Shown piece by piece: positions 1 through 8,362 of a DNA stretch of 33,344 bases. The DNA lies in assembly GCA_902782445.1 (NCBI GenBank), contig CACZNC010000031.1:1-33344 (forward strand), read 5' to 3'. Under the pieces are notes generated by a model that was given only the letters and a program-made list of their open reading frames with translations, made no database searches and was not told where the DNA came from. The stretch is from an uncultured Ruminococcus sp. GTDB taxonomy: Bacteria > Bacillota > Clostridia > Oscillospirales > CAG-272. Position 1 is the first letter of the stretch. Each line of letters begins with the position of its first letter. Both the position numbers and the translations under genes were made by a program.

Positions 1-22
1 TCACATTATTGATGTAGCCTGT

Positions 23-96
23 CCCTATCCATTTCAGAAGTTCTTGCCAGGCTTCTTTCAAGAAGCCGCGTAACCCCTTAGAAGGGATTTAGTATG
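23..96. repeat. Dispersed hairpin repeat, copy A
   Basis: This segment closely matches 31948-32024, about 32 kb away. The shared core runs from TTCTTGCCAGG (41-51) to AGAAGGGAT (80-88). It holds a near-perfect hairpin, GGCTTCTT (50-57) and AAGAAGCC (60-67) around TC, followed by a small palindrome CCCTT-AG-AAGGG (75-86). It lies just past the terminator of the adjacent minus-strand gene, as copy B does. The left edge is uncertain because similarity fades toward the start of the window. No ORF of note overlaps it. It could be a REP- or MITE-like element or a short structured RNA. Confidence 0.75.
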
Positions 97-111
97 AAAT
101 AACGGAACCCG

Positions 112-148
112 AAAAAATGACCGCCCGCGGGGATCTCCTCACGGACGG
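112..148 (-). terminator. Intrinsic terminator of zinc-ribbon membrane gene
   Basis: Read on the minus strand, CCGTCCGTG (148-140) pairs with CGCGGGCGG (129-121), with two G-U pairs and a 10-nt loop, and is followed by TCATTTTTT. It sits just after the stop of the gene at 157. A run of seven T on the plus strand at 152-158 suggests it may also stop transcription arriving from the left. Confidence 0.75.
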
Positions 149-156
149 CTGTTTTT

Positions 157-1464
157 TTATCGTCTTCTTCCCAGCTTCGCGCGGCACTGACGGCACCGGA
201 TCCCGCCTCCCGGGATGTTCTCCATGCCGCACCGGGGGCAGAGGATCCGATCGTCCTCGTCGAAGGAGCAGGGGACCGGGTAGTTCAGCGCGCCTAGCCG
301 GAAGACCTTTTCCCCGACATAGTAGGGTAGGTGGGTCCCCGCACGGAAGAGGATCTCCTCCGTTCCCCCCATCTTCGCCCGGACGAGGAGCCGCGGCCTG
401 ACCGTCGACGCCGATCCCCCGCCCCTGCCGACGAAGCGCGCGCTCACGACGGTCTTGCTCTCGGTGGAGGCGATCTCCCCGTAATAGGTGGGGCGGGTCA
501 GCTTTTCGTGGAGGCGGAAGGGACGGAAAGGCACGATCAGGAACAGGCCGAAGGGCGCGGCGTAAGGCGAGAGCAGTTCCCGGCCCGTCTTCACGGACCA
601 GAAATACCAGGCTCCGACGACGAGGGCGAACCAGCCGAGGATCAAAAAGGCGGCGCGGATCCTCTCTCCCCGGTCGAGGGCGCGGAAGAACGCCTCCGTC
701 TCCCGGGCGAGCTTGTCCCGGACCGGCTTTTCCACGGGGATCTCCGCCGCGCTCTTCTCCTCCGCGTGGGCGGCTTCGGCGTCCTTTTCGCTCCAGACCT
801 TTTCGCTCTCCCGCTCCCGCATCCTCTCGTCGTACTGGGCGGCGGATTCCTTCCACTCCACCTCTTCCACCCGGCGGCGGAACCCCCAGAGGATCCCGGA
901 GAGCACCGCGGCGGCGAAGAGGACCAGATAGATCCAGAGGGCGGAGAGCTTGACCGGCAGGGGAAAATCGAACATGTCCGCCGAGAACAGGGCGTGCCGT
1001 CCGTGGCCGAGGAACCGTGCGATATACTGCACCGGCCCCGCGAAGAAGAGATTCCCGAGGTGATTCAGAACGAAGGGCAGGCAGGCCGCACCGTGGGCGA
1101 GGGCGCCGAGGAAGACGGGCAGGACGGCGGAGAGGGGATCGGGCTTTCTCTCCTGCTTGTTCGAGATCCGGTAATCCGCCTGCCGGAATCCGATGAGCCG
1201 GGCGGCGAAAAATCCGGCGGCGGCGCAGACGAGCATGGCGGAGAACGCGAAGAGCAGCCACAGAGCCTGTTCCCCCGCGTCGGTGTAGCCCTCGGCCGAG
1301 ATCGGGAGCGAGAAGAGAAACGCGATGGCCGCGGGCAGGACGTTGGAGGCAAGCCCCGCGACGGTCATGAGCGCGAGCACCAGAAGGGAATCGACGATGA
1401 TCTCCTTCGCGCTCCGTCCGGGTCTTTCGCCCGTTTCCCGGCGTCCGGGACTGCTTCCTTTCAT
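157..1464 (-). CDS. Polytopic membrane protein with C-terminal zinc ribbon
   Basis: A 435-residue protein of unknown function. It has about six predicted membrane segments: four in the first ~190 residues, then a highly charged, Glu/Arg/Ala-rich cytoplasmic stretch (about 195-270), then two more around 275-320. The last ~30 residues carry two Cys pairs (CPRC and CRQC about 13 residues apart) that form a likely zinc ribbon, followed by a basic tail. Such ribbons occur in many Clostridial membrane proteins of unassigned role; no catalytic motif is visible. It has its own consensus promoter and terminator, so it is probably monocistronic and not part of the sigma-factor operon upstream. The ATG start follows a GACGGAGGGATCCC ribosome site at good spacing. 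The function could be structural or regulatory; I do not assign one. Confidence 0.85.
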   Translation of the reverse strand: MKGSSPGRRETGERPGRSAKEIIVDSLLVLALMTVAGLASNVLPAAIAFLFSLPISAEGYTDAGEQALWLLFAFSAMLVCAAAGFFAARLIGFRQADYRISNKQERKPDPLSAVLPVFLGALAHGAACLPFVLNHLGNLFFAGPVQYIARFLGHGRHALFSADMFDFPLPVKLSALWIYLVLFAAAVLSGILWGFRRRVEEVEWKESAAQYDERMRERESEKVWSEKDAEAAHAEEKSAAEIPVEKPVRDKLARETEAFFRALDRGERIRAAFLILGWFALVVGAWYFWSVKTGRELLSPYAAPFGLFLIVPFRPFRLHEKLTRPTYYGEIASTESKTVVSARFVGRGGGSASTVRPRLLVRAKMGGTEEILFRAGTHLPYYVGEKVFRLGALNYPVPCSFDEDDRILCPRCGMENIPGGGIRCRQCRAKLGRRR

Positions 1465-1503
1465 GGGATCCCTCCGTCAAATCGAAAAGTTCTTCCGAAC
1501 GCC

Positions 1504-1532
1504 ATTATAACAGAAGATCCGCACCCTGTCAA
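1504..1532 (-). promoter_or_regulatory. Consensus SigA-type promoter for zinc-ribbon membrane gene
   Basis: On the minus strand, TTGACA (1532-1527) is followed after exactly 17 nt by TATAAT (1509-1504), a perfect consensus match. Transcription would start about 1497, giving a leader of about 35 nt before the ATG at 1464. Confidence 0.85.
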
Positions 1533-1540
1533 GCGGGAGG

Positions 1541-1571
1541 AGAAAAGAAAGGCTCCTTGGTTTCTGGATCC
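1541..1571 (-). terminator. Weak intrinsic terminator after binding lipoprotein
   Basis: Minus-strand GGATCC (1571-1566) pairs with GGAGCC (1556-1551), with one mismatch and a 9-nt loop, followed by TTTCTTTTCT. The stem is short, so this is only a plausible end for the sigma-factor operon. It lies just upstream of the next consensus promoter. Confidence 0.4.
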
Positions 1572-1586
1572 CGCGGGGAGTCCCTT

Positions 1587-3983
1587 TCATTCATGCTCCG
1601 CCATCCAGATCTTCACCCTTGACTGGATCTTTTCCGCGCACCGTTCTGCGGTCCCGACGCCGCCCAGCAGATAGGAGACCTCCTCGTCGATGATCTCCCG
1701 CACCTGATCCGGCATGTTCTTCGCGGCGGACTCCCCGGCATCGGCGTCGAGGAAGCAGAGCAGCCGTTCGCCGTCCTCCGGGAAGAATTCGAGCATCTTT
1801 CCGGGCTCGCGCAGGTCTGCGTCTGTCGGGGTATGGTCCCAGTACGACTTGCCCGTGACTCCCCGGCCTCCCTGAAAGTAGAAGGAATAGACGTTTTTGT
1901 CCGCGATGTCCAGTTCTTTCCTCAGATTGCTTTTCAGAATCGACATCCCCAGGAAGCGGATATGGGATATCCCGTCCTCTTCGGAGACCACGGACCGAAT
2001 GAATTCCCACGATTCATCCGGCTCCTCCGCCCAGCTCATAACGGCAAACACCAGCTCGCTTTCCACCGTCGTGCCAGGGCTGCCTCCGTCCGAGGGATAG
2101 CCGACAAACGACCACTCCCGCGTCCCGAAGGTGAACGTGGGGGAGAGAACGGAGCTGAAGTCGCTGATCGTCAGGGAGGACAGGGCGACCTTTCCGTTCC
2201 AGTAGATTTCGTATTTCTCCTCGTTTTCCATCCGTTCGAATTCGGAGGATTTTTTCAGCTCCGCCTCGTCCTTCGGCAGGGAGAGCAGAAAGTCCAGCCA
2301 CCGCAGATAGAGCGGATCGTCGAAGGAGCAGGTCCCGCTTTCCCGGTCGAAGAACGCGCCGTAGCCGTTCTGCCCGAGGAGCTTCGACGCGGCGTTCTGC
2401 TTCGTCAGCCCCTGCATCAGGATCATGTCCCGGGGCAGGGAATCCGCCGCGTCCAGCAGTTCGGAGAGGGTCCAACCGTCACTGCCGCCTCCCGCGCCCT
2501 TCCAGTAGGAATCCGGGGCAACGAGGGTGCGGACGCTGAACTCGTCGGGGATCGCCCACATCCCGCCTTCCTCCGTCGCAAAGGTCTTTTGCAGGCATCC
2601 GAAGACGTTCTCCCGGTTCACCGCCGGATCCCGGTCGAGATAGGGCCCGAGATCGAGCGTCATGCCGTGCTCCCGGAAATAGTTCATGTCGTTCTCTCCC
2701 AGCCTTCCGATCACGATGTCCGGACGGTAGGCTCCCGTCAGGATGTCGAGCAGCAGCTTCGAGGGGGCGTCCCAGTACCCGGTGGAGGTATAATAGTCCT
2801 TCACCGCGATGCGGATGCCCGGGTGGGTCTTGTTGAACTCCACGACGGAGGAGGCAACGAAATCCGGGATCTGGACGGTGCCGGCGAGCTCGATCACCGA
2901 CAGCGACGAGAGATCGACGTCCTCCGAGGACCGCCACAGCGCGGGGACGCCCATTGACGAAAATTCCCCGTCGGACAACAGGAGCAGATCTTCGGAGGGC
3001 GCGGCACAGAGCTTGATTTCGCCGTTTTTGCAGTTGGAATTCTGCCAGCTCATGCACAGTTCCGGCGAAAAAGTCCCGTCTTCCTGCTCCTTCCGGATCC
3101 AGACACCTGTGTCGTCCCGCCAGACGAACTCCCCCGCGTCGGTGAGGCAGTACTCGCGGTTCGAATATCCTGCGGTGTCGGCGGAAAGATAGATCTCGTC
3201 CCCCGTCTTCCCGCTTTCCTTGTCGAAGGGAACCGCCGTCCAGACGCCGTTCTGGGTCTTTCTGTATATGATGTACGGCGTTCCGTCGCGGTCCTCGATC
3301 AGCTCGGGAGAAGCGATCCCGGAGGGGAGGGAATGGATCCATCTCTGCCTGAGGTCCGGGGAGAGGACGCCGATCTGTCCTCCTCCGCCTTCTGACAGCA
3401 CGAGGACGGCTCCGTCCGCGTCGATCTTCATGCACGTGATGTTCACGCTGTTTGCGAAGGTCCCCGCGAAAAGTCCCGTGAGATCGGCTTCCCCGAGGGA
3501 TTCTCCGGTTTCGGCGTCCGCGAGGAAGAGTTCAAGAGCCGGGGCGTTTGATTCGGTATAGAGTTGGTTCTTTTCGAGGATGTAGGCGAACGTGTTTCCC
3601 CGGACGGCGCCGGCTTTCAGAAACCGGTCCTCGGGAACCTCGAACGCCCGCATGCAGACGATCCCCGCTCCTTCCCGGAACTCCCCGTAGAAACAGCCGG
3701 AATCCGGGTGCAGTCCGACGCCCCGCAGCGTCCCGGTCTCCGTGTCGAAGAGCAGACTATTCGAATACAGTTCGATTCCCGCGGGCACGAGTTCCCCCGC
3801 GGATGTGAAAATATGGGTGAGGATCCCCGTCGCTCCCGTATTATCCGGCAGATCATCCGCCGTGATGATCCCCGCCGGAATCTCGGGGATCTTGTTTTCC
3901 CCGCCGCCGTCCGTACTCCGGCATCCCCCGAAGAGAAGGAGCGCGGACAGGACGAGGGTAAAGAGTCTTGTATTCCGTTTCAT
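1587..3983 (-). CDS. Large solute-binding lipoprotein with N-terminal propeller-like domain
   Basis: A 798-residue exported lipoprotein; the signal peptide ends in a lipobox FGGC with the lipidated Cys at residue 21. Residues ~50-355 show repeated beta-strand/turn units with Asp-Gly turns (for example DADGAVLVL and DRDGTPYIIY), like a beta-propeller reading module. Residues ~362-780 resemble a family-1 extracellular solute-binding domain: a vvEFNKTHPGI-type first helix, a PDIVIGRLG strand, and an SELVFAVMSWAEEPDESWEF-type C-lobe. Most ABC binding proteins are 400-550 residues, so this is an unusual fusion. It lies 23 nt after the anti-sigma gene and is probably cotranscribed with the sigma factor. 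No permease or ATPase is adjacent, which suggests a ligand-sensing role rather than, or as well as, import. The ligand is unknown. Confidence 0.85.
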   Translation of the reverse strand: MKRNTRLFTLVLSALLLFGGCRSTDGGGENKIPEIPAGIITADDLPDNTGATGILTHIFTSAGELVPAGIELYSNSLLFDTETGTLRGVGLHPDSGCFYGEFREGAGIVCMRAFEVPEDRFLKAGAVRGNTFAYILEKNQLYTESNAPALELFLADAETGESLGEADLTGLFAGTFANSVNITCMKIDADGAVLVLSEGGGGQIGVLSPDLRQRWIHSLPSGIASPELIEDRDGTPYIIYRKTQNGVWTAVPFDKESGKTGDEIYLSADTAGYSNREYCLTDAGEFVWRDDTGVWIRKEQEDGTFSPELCMSWQNSNCKNGEIKLCAAPSEDLLLLSDGEFSSMGVPALWRSSEDVDLSSLSVIELAGTVQIPDFVASSVVEFNKTHPGIRIAVKDYYTSTGYWDAPSKLLLDILTGAYRPDIVIGRLGENDMNYFREHGMTLDLGPYLDRDPAVNRENVFGCLQKTFATEEGGMWAIPDEFSVRTLVAPDSYWKGAGGGSDGWTLSELLDAADSLPRDMILMQGLTKQNAASKLLGQNGYGAFFDRESGTCSFDDPLYLRWLDFLLSLPKDEAELKKSSEFERMENEEKYEIYWNGKVALSSLTISDFSSVLSPTFTFGTREWSFVGYPSDGGSPGTTVESELVFAVMSWAEEPDESWEFIRSVVSEEDGISHIRFLGMSILKSNLRKELDIADKNVYSFYFQGGRGVTGKSYWDHTPTDADLREPGKMLEFFPEDGERLLCFLDADAGESAAKNMPDQVREIIDEEVSYLLGGVGTAERCAEKIQSRVKIWMAEHE

Positions 3984-4006
3984 GTGAAATCAATCCGCCT
4001 TTCCGT

Positions 4007-4699
4007 TCATTTCATGCTTTCCGCGATCCGCACGAGCAGGGAAGCCTTGACTTTCATCCCCGTCAGGATGAAATTGTATTCGTCCGTCCAGGTCAGGCTC
4101 AGCGTGCCGTCCGGGTGGGTGAGGAGCCGCGCCTCGGAGCCGTTGACCTTGAGGGTCTCGACCGTCATGTCCTCTCCGTCGAACCAGGATTCGTTCGCCT
4201 CGTCCGCCACCGCCTGCAAAACGAAGATATAGGCCCCCTCGTCGTTCGTCAGATCGTAGTGGACCGCCGCGGAGCCCGCGTCCGCCGATTCCAGCCTCCA
4301 GCCCAGCGGGATGAAGGAGGGATAGCGCACCGCCTCGACCGTGGAAGGCAGGGGACGGTCCGCGGCGAAGCGCACGTTGACGGCGTCCCCGTACCAGTTC
4401 ACGACGGCCTCCCAGAACGCGGCGCGCACCGGCTGGACGGTCATGAAGAACGCGAAGAGAAGGGCGGCGGCGAACACCAGCCCGAACCCTGCGGCTCTCA
4501 ATCCGCGGACGAGGGGCCCGATCTTCTCCCGGAGCCCGTCCCGTTTCAGCGCCCGGCGGATCCTCCTGTCCGTTTCCGGCGAGACGGGGTGCTCCCCTCC
4601 GTCGATGGATCGCATGACGCGGATCTCTTCCCTGAGCCATGCTTCCGATCCTTCCCGGAGGGCGGTCTTCGGCAGGTCATTCTTCCCGGACATAATCAT
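4007..4699 (-). CDS. Anti-sigma factor, DUF4367-like
   Basis: A 230-residue single-pass membrane protein. Residues 1-70 are charged and cytoplasmic, one hydrophobic segment lies at ~70-95 (GLVFAAALLFAFF core), and the extracellular remainder matches the DUF4367 pattern (a YPSFIPLGW-type motif, then strands ending in a GTLSLTWTDEYNFIL-like segment). Clostridial proteins with this layout bind the partner ECF sigma factor through their cytosolic part. The gene overlaps the sigma gene by 23 nt, which supports translational coupling. Two nearby ATG codons (4699 and 4693) both fit the AAGGAG site; I used the first. The stimulus it senses is not visible from sequence, but the lipoprotein encoded next is a candidate partner. 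Confidence 0.85.
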   Translation of the reverse strand: MIMSGKNDLPKTALREGSEAWLREEIRVMRSIDGGEHPVSPETDRRIRRALKRDGLREKIGPLVRGLRAAGFGLVFAAALLFAFFMTVQPVRAAFWEAVVNWYGDAVNVRFAADRPLPSTVEAVRYPSFIPLGWRLESADAGSAAVHYDLTNDEGAYIFVLQAVADEANESWFDGEDMTVETLKVNGSEARLLTHPDGTLSLTWTDEYNFILTGMKVKASLLVRIAESMK

Positions 4700-5279
4700 G
4701 AAGCTCCTTTCCGATTTTTTTGAGACTTCTGTGCAGCACGACCCCGACGGCGGAGGAACTCATCCGGTGTTCCCGGGCGATCTCCCCGTAGCTCCGTCCG
4801 AAGTAGTACCGCTCGACGACGATCTCCCGGGCGGGGGAATCGAGCCGGTCGATGGCGCGGCGCACGGTTTCGGCAGTCTCCCGCCGGATCAGGGTTTCCG
4901 GGGGATCTTCTCCCTCCTCCGCCGTCTCCCGGAGCCGCTTCCGGATCCCGGACTCCGAGGGGGCGGATTCTTCCTCTTCCTCGGGCGGGAGCGGGGAGAA
5001 GCGGATCAGCCCGGCGCGTCTTTGGTGATCCGTGCAGACGTTGCGGATCATCATGACGAGGCATCCGTATTGCATCTCTTCCGGCTGTCGGAGGAACCGT
5101 TCCCGGTACCGGATCACTTTGAGATAGACCTCCTCGGTCAGATCGTCCACAAGCTCCTGACTCTCCCCCGGGGCCAGGGCGAGGATGCGGCGGATCATCC
5201 CTGCCGTCTGTCCCCGCGTTTTCTCGTAGAGCTTTCCGATTTCATGGCGGTCGTCCTCCCCGAGACGTTCCGCCTCCAC
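4677..5279 (-). CDS. ECF-type RNA polymerase sigma factor
   Basis: A 200-residue sigma-70 family protein. The region-2 segment (ELVDDLTEEVYLKVIRY, then a QYGCLVMMIRNVCTDHQRR-like stretch) lies at ~42-90. An acidic, low-complexity linker (~95-130) contains a run of Glu. Region 4 (~140-190) has a helix-turn-helix around SYGEIAREHRMSSSAVGVVL. It would recruit RNA polymerase to a small regulon held in check by the anti-sigma factor encoded by the overlapping next gene. The GTG start at 5279 is the only conventional in-frame start before region 2, but its best ribosome site is unusually far away (see the separate entry). I did not find a second, self-type promoter upstream; the visible promoter is SigA-like. 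Confidence 0.9.
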   Translation of the reverse strand: MEAERLGEDDRHEIGKLYEKTRGQTAGMIRRILALAPGESQELVDDLTEEVYLKVIRYRERFLRQPEEMQYGCLVMMIRNVCTDHQRRAGLIRFSPLPPEEEEESAPSESGIRKRLRETAEEGEDPPETLIRRETAETVRRAIDRLDSPAREIVVERYYFGRSYGEIAREHRMSSSAVGVVLHRSLKKIGKELHDYVREE

Positions 5280-5302
5280 GGTGAAAAGAAGCGTCCCGAT
5301 CC

Positions 5303-5310
5303 CCTCCTTT
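5303..5310 (-). promoter_or_regulatory. Distant ribosome binding site before sigma gene
   Basis: On the minus strand AAAGGAGG ends 23 nt before the GTG start, against a usual 5-10 nt. No conventional ATG, GTG or TTG in this frame lies closer. In-frame ATC and ACG codons do lie 2 and 8 nt after the site. Translation may be weak, use a non-standard start, or depend on leader folding. Confidence 0.5.
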
Positions 5311-5342
5311 CGGTTTGATATGAGCGGATTGATTTCCCCTGT

Positions 5343-5371
5343 ATTATACCATTTCCCGGAGAGCAGTTCAA
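5343..5371 (-). promoter_or_regulatory. SigA-type promoter of sigma / anti-sigma / lipoprotein operon
   Basis: Minus-strand TTGAAC (5371-5366), a 17-nt spacer and TATAAT (5348-5343) give a strong housekeeping promoter. Predicted transcription starts near 5336, a leader of about 57 nt to the sigma-factor GTG. Confidence 0.8.
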
Positions 5372-5485
5372 CCCGTCCCCGCCGGGTCAGCCGAAAAGAG
5401 GATCGAAGGAGAAAGCCGGTCCGATGTCTCTGTCCCTATATACGGACGAGCCGCGGAAAAATTACGCCTTCCGCCGAAAAAACGC

Positions 5486-5515
5486 AAAAAACCGCCCGGA
5501 AAAAGATCCGGACGG
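5486..5515 (-). terminator. Intrinsic terminator of the iol operon
   Basis: Minus-strand CCGTCCGG (5515-5508) pairs with CCGGGCGG (5499-5492) over an 8-nt loop and is followed by TTTTTT and then, after GCG, another TTTTTT. It lies 27 nt past the iolE stop and separates the inositol operon from the sigma-factor operon. Confidence 0.85.
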
Positions 5516-5541
5516 ATATGGAATGAGGAATCGGCTGCGGC

Positions 5542-6438
5542 TTACAGTCCCGTCTTTTCGCGGATGTACTGTCTCGCCATCTTTGCGTATTCGAAGGGAT
5601 TGGCCTTGGCGGGATCCTGTTCGGCCTCGACGACCACCCAGCCCTCGTAGCCCTTTTCTTCAAGCACGGAGAAGATCGGGGCGAAATCCACGTCTCCGTC
5701 GCCGGGGACAGTGAAGACGCCGTTCCGCACAGCCGTGAGGAAGCTCCAGCCCTCCTTCTGCGCCTGGTCGCGGATCGGGAGGCGGACGTCCTTCAGGTGC
5801 ACGTGGCGGATCCGGCCGACGTACTTTTTCAGGACCGGAAGGGGATCGATGCCGGCGAAGGTGAGGTGGCCGCTGTCGAAGAGCAGGTAGACGAGATCGG
5901 GATCCACGGATTCCATGAACCGGTCGATCTCCTCCGCCGTCTGCACGCCCGTGCCCATGTGGTGATGCAGGGTGAGGGTCATGCCGGCCTCTTTCGCCAG
6001 TCTGCCGAGTTCGTTGTAGCCCTCGACGACCTTTTTCCACTGATCGTCGGTCCAGACGGGCTTGGAGGATCCGAAGATGTTGAGGTCTTTCCCCTGAATG
6101 GAGTCCCCCTGTTCGGAGGCGCCGATGACCTTCGCTCCGAGGGCGTTCAGGCGGTCCCGGTGGGCGATGAAGTTCTTCACGGTGACTTCGAGGGGCTCCG
6201 AAATGAAGAGGGTCGAGAACCACGCGTTGCAGATCGTCAGCCCTCTCACATCCAGCTTGTGCTTGAGAACGGCGACGTCTTTGGGGTATTTGTTGCCGAT
6301 CTCGCTCCCCTTGAATCCGGCGAGGGCCATTTCGCTGACGCACTGTTCGAAGGTGTTTTCGCCGCCGAGATCGGGCATGTCGTCGTTGGTCCAGCCGATG
6401 GGGGCGATGGCGAGTTTTACTTTATTCTGATCGAGCAT
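5542..6438 (-). CDS. iolE: Myo-inosose-2 dehydratase IolE
   Basis: Dehydrates 2-keto-myo-inositol (scyllo-inosose) to 3D-(3,5/4)-trihydroxycyclohexane-1,2-dione, the second step of inositol catabolism; cytoplasmic. It is a xylose-isomerase-like TIM barrel of 298 residues, the usual IolE length. Diagnostic segments are [19 protein letters not shown] at the N-terminus, [10 protein letters not shown] in the middle, [13 protein letters not shown], a [13 protein letters not shown] strand with the metal-site Asp and His, and HVHLKDVR. I chose the ATG at 6438, because AGGAG is 10 nt upstream; a GTG at 6447 is only a base or so past that site. It is the last gene of the iol operon, 21 nt after iolD, and ends just before a strong terminator. 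Confidence 0.96.
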   Translation of the reverse strand: MLDQNKVKLAIAPIGWTNDDMPDLGGENTFEQCVSEMALAGFKGSEIGNKYPKDVAVLKHKLDVRGLTICNAWFSTLFISEPLEVTVKNFIAHRDRLNALGAKVIGASEQGDSIQGKDLNIFGSSKPVWTDDQWKKVVEGYNELGRLAKEAGMTLTLHHHMGTGVQTAEEIDRFMESVDPDLVYLLFDSGHLTFAGIDPLPVLKKYVGRIRHVHLKDVRLPIRDQAQKEGWSFLTAVRNGVFTVPGDGDVDFAPIFSVLEEKGYEGWVVVEAEQDPAKANPFEYAKMARQYIREKTGL

Positions 6439-6459
6439 ATCGCACACTCTCCTGATAGA

Positions 6460-8313
6460 TTAGAATTTCCGCGTGTCCTTCACGTGGCTGACAAGGGAGT
6501 CGTAGGCTTCGCGCACCCGCGGCATTTCGGAGACCTCCGCGACGCCCACGCGCCACCAGCTGTCATAGCCGGGGGTCATGGAGCCGGGCAGGACCTTGAT
6601 GTCGTAGAGCACGGGCCTGTCCTGCTTCAGCGCGTCGGCAAGGGCGGCTTTGAGTTCTTCCTCCGTATGGATGGAATACGCTTTCAGACCGTATGCCTCG
6701 GCGTTCTTCGCGAAATCGAGGGGCATGAGGGGTCCGTCGAGCTCGCCCGTCGCGGGATTGCGGAAGCGGAACTCCGTGCCGAAGGTGTCCTCGCCCTGGT
6801 TGTTCTGCAGGTTCTCGATGCAGCCCCACCCGGAGTTGTCGAAGAGGCAGAAGTGGACCCGCAGACCTTCCTGCAGGCAGGTGACGAGCTCGGAGTGGGC
6901 CATCAGGTAGGTGCCGTCGCCGAAGAAGGTGTAGACCTCGCTTTCCGGGCAGGCCAGCTTCACGCCGAGGGCGCCGTTTGTCTCGTAGCCCATGTTGGAG
7001 AAGCCGTATTCCATGTGGTAGGTGTCCCTCTCGCCGGGGCGGAACAGACGCTGCATATCGCCCGGCAGGCTTCCCGCGCTTCCCACGGCCACATCGGAGG
7101 GCTTCATGAATTCGTTGATGATCCCGAGGGCCCGGGTCTGGGTGAGGCCGCGGGGATCTTCCCTGTGATACCAGCCGTCGGCGATCTTGAGCCATGCGTC
7201 GCGTTCGGCCTTCACGTCGTCCCCGTTCGAGGCGCGATATCCGGCGAGGGCGGTCCTGAGAGCGTCGAGCCCTTCCCGCGCGTCGCAGAGCATGGGTTCC
7301 GCGTCGAGCTTCACCGTGTCGAAGGGGCAGATATTGAGGGTCACGAATTTGCAGCCCTCCGTGAAGAGCCATTTCGAGCTGGTCGTGAAGTCGGAGAGCC
7401 TTGTCCCGACCGCGATCACGGCGTCCGCCTTCTGCGCGATCCGGTTCGCGGACTGGGTGCCCGTCACGCCGATCCCGCCGAGATTGAGGGGATGGGTCCA
7501 GGGGAGGGTCCCTTTGCCCGCCTGGGTCTCGGCGAAGGGGATCCCGGACGCCTCGCAGAACCGGAGCAGAGCGTCACCCGCATAGGAGTAGCGCACGCCG
7601 CCCCCGCAGATCACGAGGGGATTCTTCGCCTCCCGGATGATCGCGGCGGCCCGTTCCGTCTGGGCTGCGGTGGGGATCCTGCGGTCGAGGTGCCACACGC
7701 GGCGGCGCAGGAAGGAGACGGGATAGTCGTAGGCCTCCCCCTCCACGTCCTGGGGCATCGCGAGGCAGACCGCCCCCGTGTCCGCCGGATCGGTGAGGAC
7801 CCGCATGGCGTGAAGAGCCGCGGTCATGAGCTGTTCGGGACGCTCGATGCGGTCGAAGTAGTGGCAGACCCCCCGGAAGGCGTCCGTCACGGTCTGGCCG
7901 AAGGATCCGAAGAACTCAGCCTGCTGGAGCACCGGGTCGGGCTGACGGCAGGCAAAGGTGTCGCCGGGGAGCAGGAGCAGGGGGATCCGGTTTGCCGTCG
8001 CGCAGCCTGCCGCCGTGACCATGTTCATGGCTCCGGGGCCGATGGACGACACGCAGGGGATGATCTCCGTTCTGTTTTTCTGCTTGGCGAACGCGGTAGC
8101 CGCCAGAGCCATGTTCTGTTCGTTCTTGCCCTGCAGGAAGCGGATGCTGTGACCGCCCTGCTGAAGAGCCTGACCGACGCCGACGACGCATCCGTGCCCG
8201 AAGACGCCGAACATATTGTTGACGAATCTGGTCTCCCGCCCGTCCAGTTCCACGTACTGGGCGTCGAGGAAGCGGACCAGCGCCTGCGCCATCGTCAGAC
8301 GAATGGTTTCCAT
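6460..8313 (-). CDS. iolD: 3D-(3,5/4)-trihydroxycyclohexane-1,2-dione hydrolase IolD
   Basis: A thiamine-diphosphate enzyme that hydrolytically opens the cyclohexanedione ring to 5-deoxy-D-glucuronate. 617 residues, within the normal IolD range (about 620-640). The N-terminal Pyr domain shows a YVELDGRETRFVNNMFGVFGH-type stretch typical of IolD, the middle domain holds an RLSDFTTSS segment, and the C-terminal PP domain has the ThDP/Mg motif GDGTYLMAHSELVT followed ~26 residues later by DNSGWGCIENLQ. The start is ATG with AAGGAGG eight nt upstream. It lies 49 nt after iolB and 21 nt before iolE. All key motifs are intact; no frameshift is seen. Confidence 0.97.
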   Translation of the reverse strand: METIRLTMAQALVRFLDAQYVELDGRETRFVNNMFGVFGHGCVVGVGQALQQGGHSIRFLQGKNEQNMALAATAFAKQKNRTEIIPCVSSIGPGAMNMVTAAGCATANRIPLLLLPGDTFACRQPDPVLQQAEFFGSFGQTVTDAFRGVCHYFDRIERPEQLMTAALHAMRVLTDPADTGAVCLAMPQDVEGEAYDYPVSFLRRRVWHLDRRIPTAAQTERAAAIIREAKNPLVICGGGVRYSYAGDALLRFCEASGIPFAETQAGKGTLPWTHPLNLGGIGVTGTQSANRIAQKADAVIAVGTRLSDFTTSSKWLFTEGCKFVTLNICPFDTVKLDAEPMLCDAREGLDALRTALAGYRASNGDDVKAERDAWLKIADGWYHREDPRGLTQTRALGIINEFMKPSDVAVGSAGSLPGDMQRLFRPGERDTYHMEYGFSNMGYETNGALGVKLACPESEVYTFFGDGTYLMAHSELVTCLQEGLRVHFCLFDNSGWGCIENLQNNQGEDTFGTEFRFRNPATGELDGPLMPLDFAKNAEAYGLKAYSIHTEEELKAALADALKQDRPVLYDIKVLPGSMTPGYDSWWRVGVAEVSEMPRVREAYDSLVSHVKDTRKF

Positions 8314-8362
8314 TCCATAAACCTCCTTGAAATACCGGATGGGAAGGGGGATCCGGGGAAAC

